The notes beneath the pieces are model-generated. The model saw only the letters and a list, made by a program, of their open reading frames with translations, was not told the DNA's origin and did not search any database. From assembly GCA_019090185.1 (NCBI GenBank), contig JAHRWJ010000272.1:1-7141 (forward strand): a DNA stretch of 7,141 bases, read 5' to 3'. Positions 6,177 to 7,141 of the stretch are shown here, piece by piece (the stretch's first letter is position 1; each line of letters starts with the position of its first letter). Both the position numbers and the translations under genes were made by a program. This DNA is from Immundisolibacteraceae bacterium. Its GTDB lineage: Bacteria; Pseudomonadota; Gammaproteobacteria; Immundisolibacterales; Immundisolibacteraceae.

Positions 6177-7141
6177 CTAATCACAAGGCTCGGCTCCAGG
6201 CTCTAGCAGGAGCAGCAAGGTGTCATCGGCCGGCGGCGTGCCCGCTAGCTGGTCGAAACATTGCATGGTGTTGGTGAGCGCGGTACCAAGCGGGAAACCT
6301 TGACCGGCGACTAGCGTATCGGTGATTTTCGTCTCTAAGGTTCGTCTATCAGCATTGTTGGGGGCCGACTCGAATAATCCATCGGTATACAACGCCAGTC
6401 GAACCCCGGGTTCGACGGTTAAGGTTATCGACTGGTATTGCGTGTTGCTGACTAACCCGGGCAGCATACCGCCAACCTTAATCGGCTCGGCAGCGATGGA
6501 TTGATTGTGCTGTTGATTGCCCTCATGGGCATGAAGATAAATAGGCGGTGGGTGGCCGGCACAGGCTACGGTGATCTGGCCGTGACGGCTCAAACTGGCC
6601 ACCAGGCAGGTGAAGGTGACCTGTTCTAACAATTTATCGGCAAAGGCGGCTTCTGATATCTGCTCCAGTAACCTGGCTGGTGTTATCTCGCCAGCCGTGC
6701 TGTTGATCAACCCGCGTAGATAGCCAGCATAGGCAAATGAAAAAAATTTGGCACTATCATCGTGACCCATGACATCCACCAGCACCAGCGTAAATTGGTT
6801 TTGGGTCTGGTGTTGGAGTACTAAGTCGCCGCCGCCGATGCCTGTGTGGCGGTGTTCAAGGGCCAACTGCCAGCCATGAGAACTCTGGGGTAGAGTGGGT
6901 GACAGGGCCTGACTGATTTGATGATTGATCCGGTCGGTGAGTTGGCGATAAACCTGCCGAGATCGTTCCAAAACCCGTTCGATAGTCGCTAGCAAACGCT
7001 GTTTGGAGAGTGGCTTGATCAGGTAGTCGTCGATACCTAAGCCAGCAGCCAGTTGCTGGGTTTCAGCTTCATTGTTTGCCGTGATGAAAATAAACGGGGT
7101 TAAGTTGGCGCCGGGTTGTTGGCTCAGATGTTGCCGTAATG
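6177..7141 (-). CDS. response regulator with SpoIIE/PP2C-type phosphatase output (RssB/HsbR/RsbU-like), 5' partial
   Basis: The frame is open through the right edge; 320 residues are visible, numbered from the first full codon (7139). The first 50 or so are the end of a receiver: Thr20 in FIFITANNE and Lys42 in DDYLIKPLSK; the phospho-acceptor Asp lies off the edge. A helical linker (about 50-85) leads to a PP2C/SpoIIE phosphatase domain (about 88-315) with GGGD (Asp105), VDVMGHDD (Asp122), CAGHPPPIYL, YTDGLFE (252-256 area) and terminal DDTLLLLL (Asp305-306). These acidic residues normally hold the two metal ions, so activity is plausible; the usual GHG is GHD here. The family typically dephosphorylates an anti-sigma-factor antagonist (STAS protein) in partner switching; no such partner is in the window. 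An apparent start at TTG 6995 is inside the gene and should be ignored. The stop is TAG 6177-6179, 266 bp before the receiver gene. Confidence 0.93.
   Translation of the reverse strand, partial: LRQHLSQQPGANLTPFIFITANNEAETQQLAAGLGIDDYLIKPLSKQRLLATIERVLERSRQVYRQLTDRINHQISQALSPTLPQSSHGWQLALEHRHTGIGGGDLVLQHQTQNQFTLVLVDVMGHDDSAKFFSFAYAGYLRGLINSTAGEITPARLLEQISEAAFADKLLEQVTFTCLVASLSRHGQITVACAGHPPPIYLHAHEGNQQHNQSIAAEPIKVGGMLPGLVSNTQYQSITLTVEPGVRLALYTDGLFESAPNNADRRTLETKITDTLVAGQGFPLGTALTNTMQCFDQLAGTPPADDTLLLLLEPGAEPCD

Noticed and set aside
6177..6995. Treating the TTG at 6995 as the start of a free-standing phosphatase.
   Set aside because: The same frame continues upstream as an unmistakable receiver end (FIFITANNE ... 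DDYLIKPLSK), so the gene is a response regulator cut by the window edge.

Overview
The window most resembles a free-living, probably marine or aquatic, gammaproteobacterium. The evidence is indirect: moderate GC by eye, a sigma-54 (RpoN) regulator whose protein reads very much like the Vibrio quorum-sensing regulator LuxO, and a hybrid kinase and phosphatase-type response regulator of kinds common in that group. No rRNA, tRNA, CRISPR array or complete insertion sequence is visible.

Layout, left to right. Positions 1-771 hold the 3' part of a plus-strand NAD-dependent sugar-nucleotide epimerase/dehydratase, probably the end of a polysaccharide locus lying off the left edge. Everything else is on the minus strand and belongs to two-component signalling. 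In transcription order (right to left) it is: a response regulator with a SpoIIE/PP2C-type phosphatase output, cut by the right edge (7141-6177); a 266-bp gap; a stand-alone receiver protein (5910-5512); a 372-bp gap holding a transposase-less inverted-repeat element; a 973-residue membrane-bound hybrid histidine kinase with its own receiver and HPt domains (5139-2218); and, 33 bp further on, a LuxO-like sigma-54 activator (2184-790) that ends 18 bp from the convergent epimerase gene.

How they may work together (inference). The kinase carries sensor, H-box, receiver and HPt in one chain, so it contains the steps that LuxN/LuxQ plus LuxU perform in Vibrio. The next gene encodes a LuxO-like regulator, the natural phosphate acceptor. 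The 266-bp gap upstream of the stand-alone receiver gene contains a near-consensus -24/-12 promoter pointing at that gene. About 135 bp further upstream is a perfect dyad, TCGCA-GAA-TGCGA, with the geometry of the Vibrio LuxO operator as I remember it (TTGCA-N3-TGCAA). This suggests a local circuit: kinase to HPt to LuxO-like activator to sigma-54 transcription of the small receiver. The receiver could then act back on the relay or pass a signal to the phosphatase-type regulator. No Qrr-like small RNA gene was found in the window.
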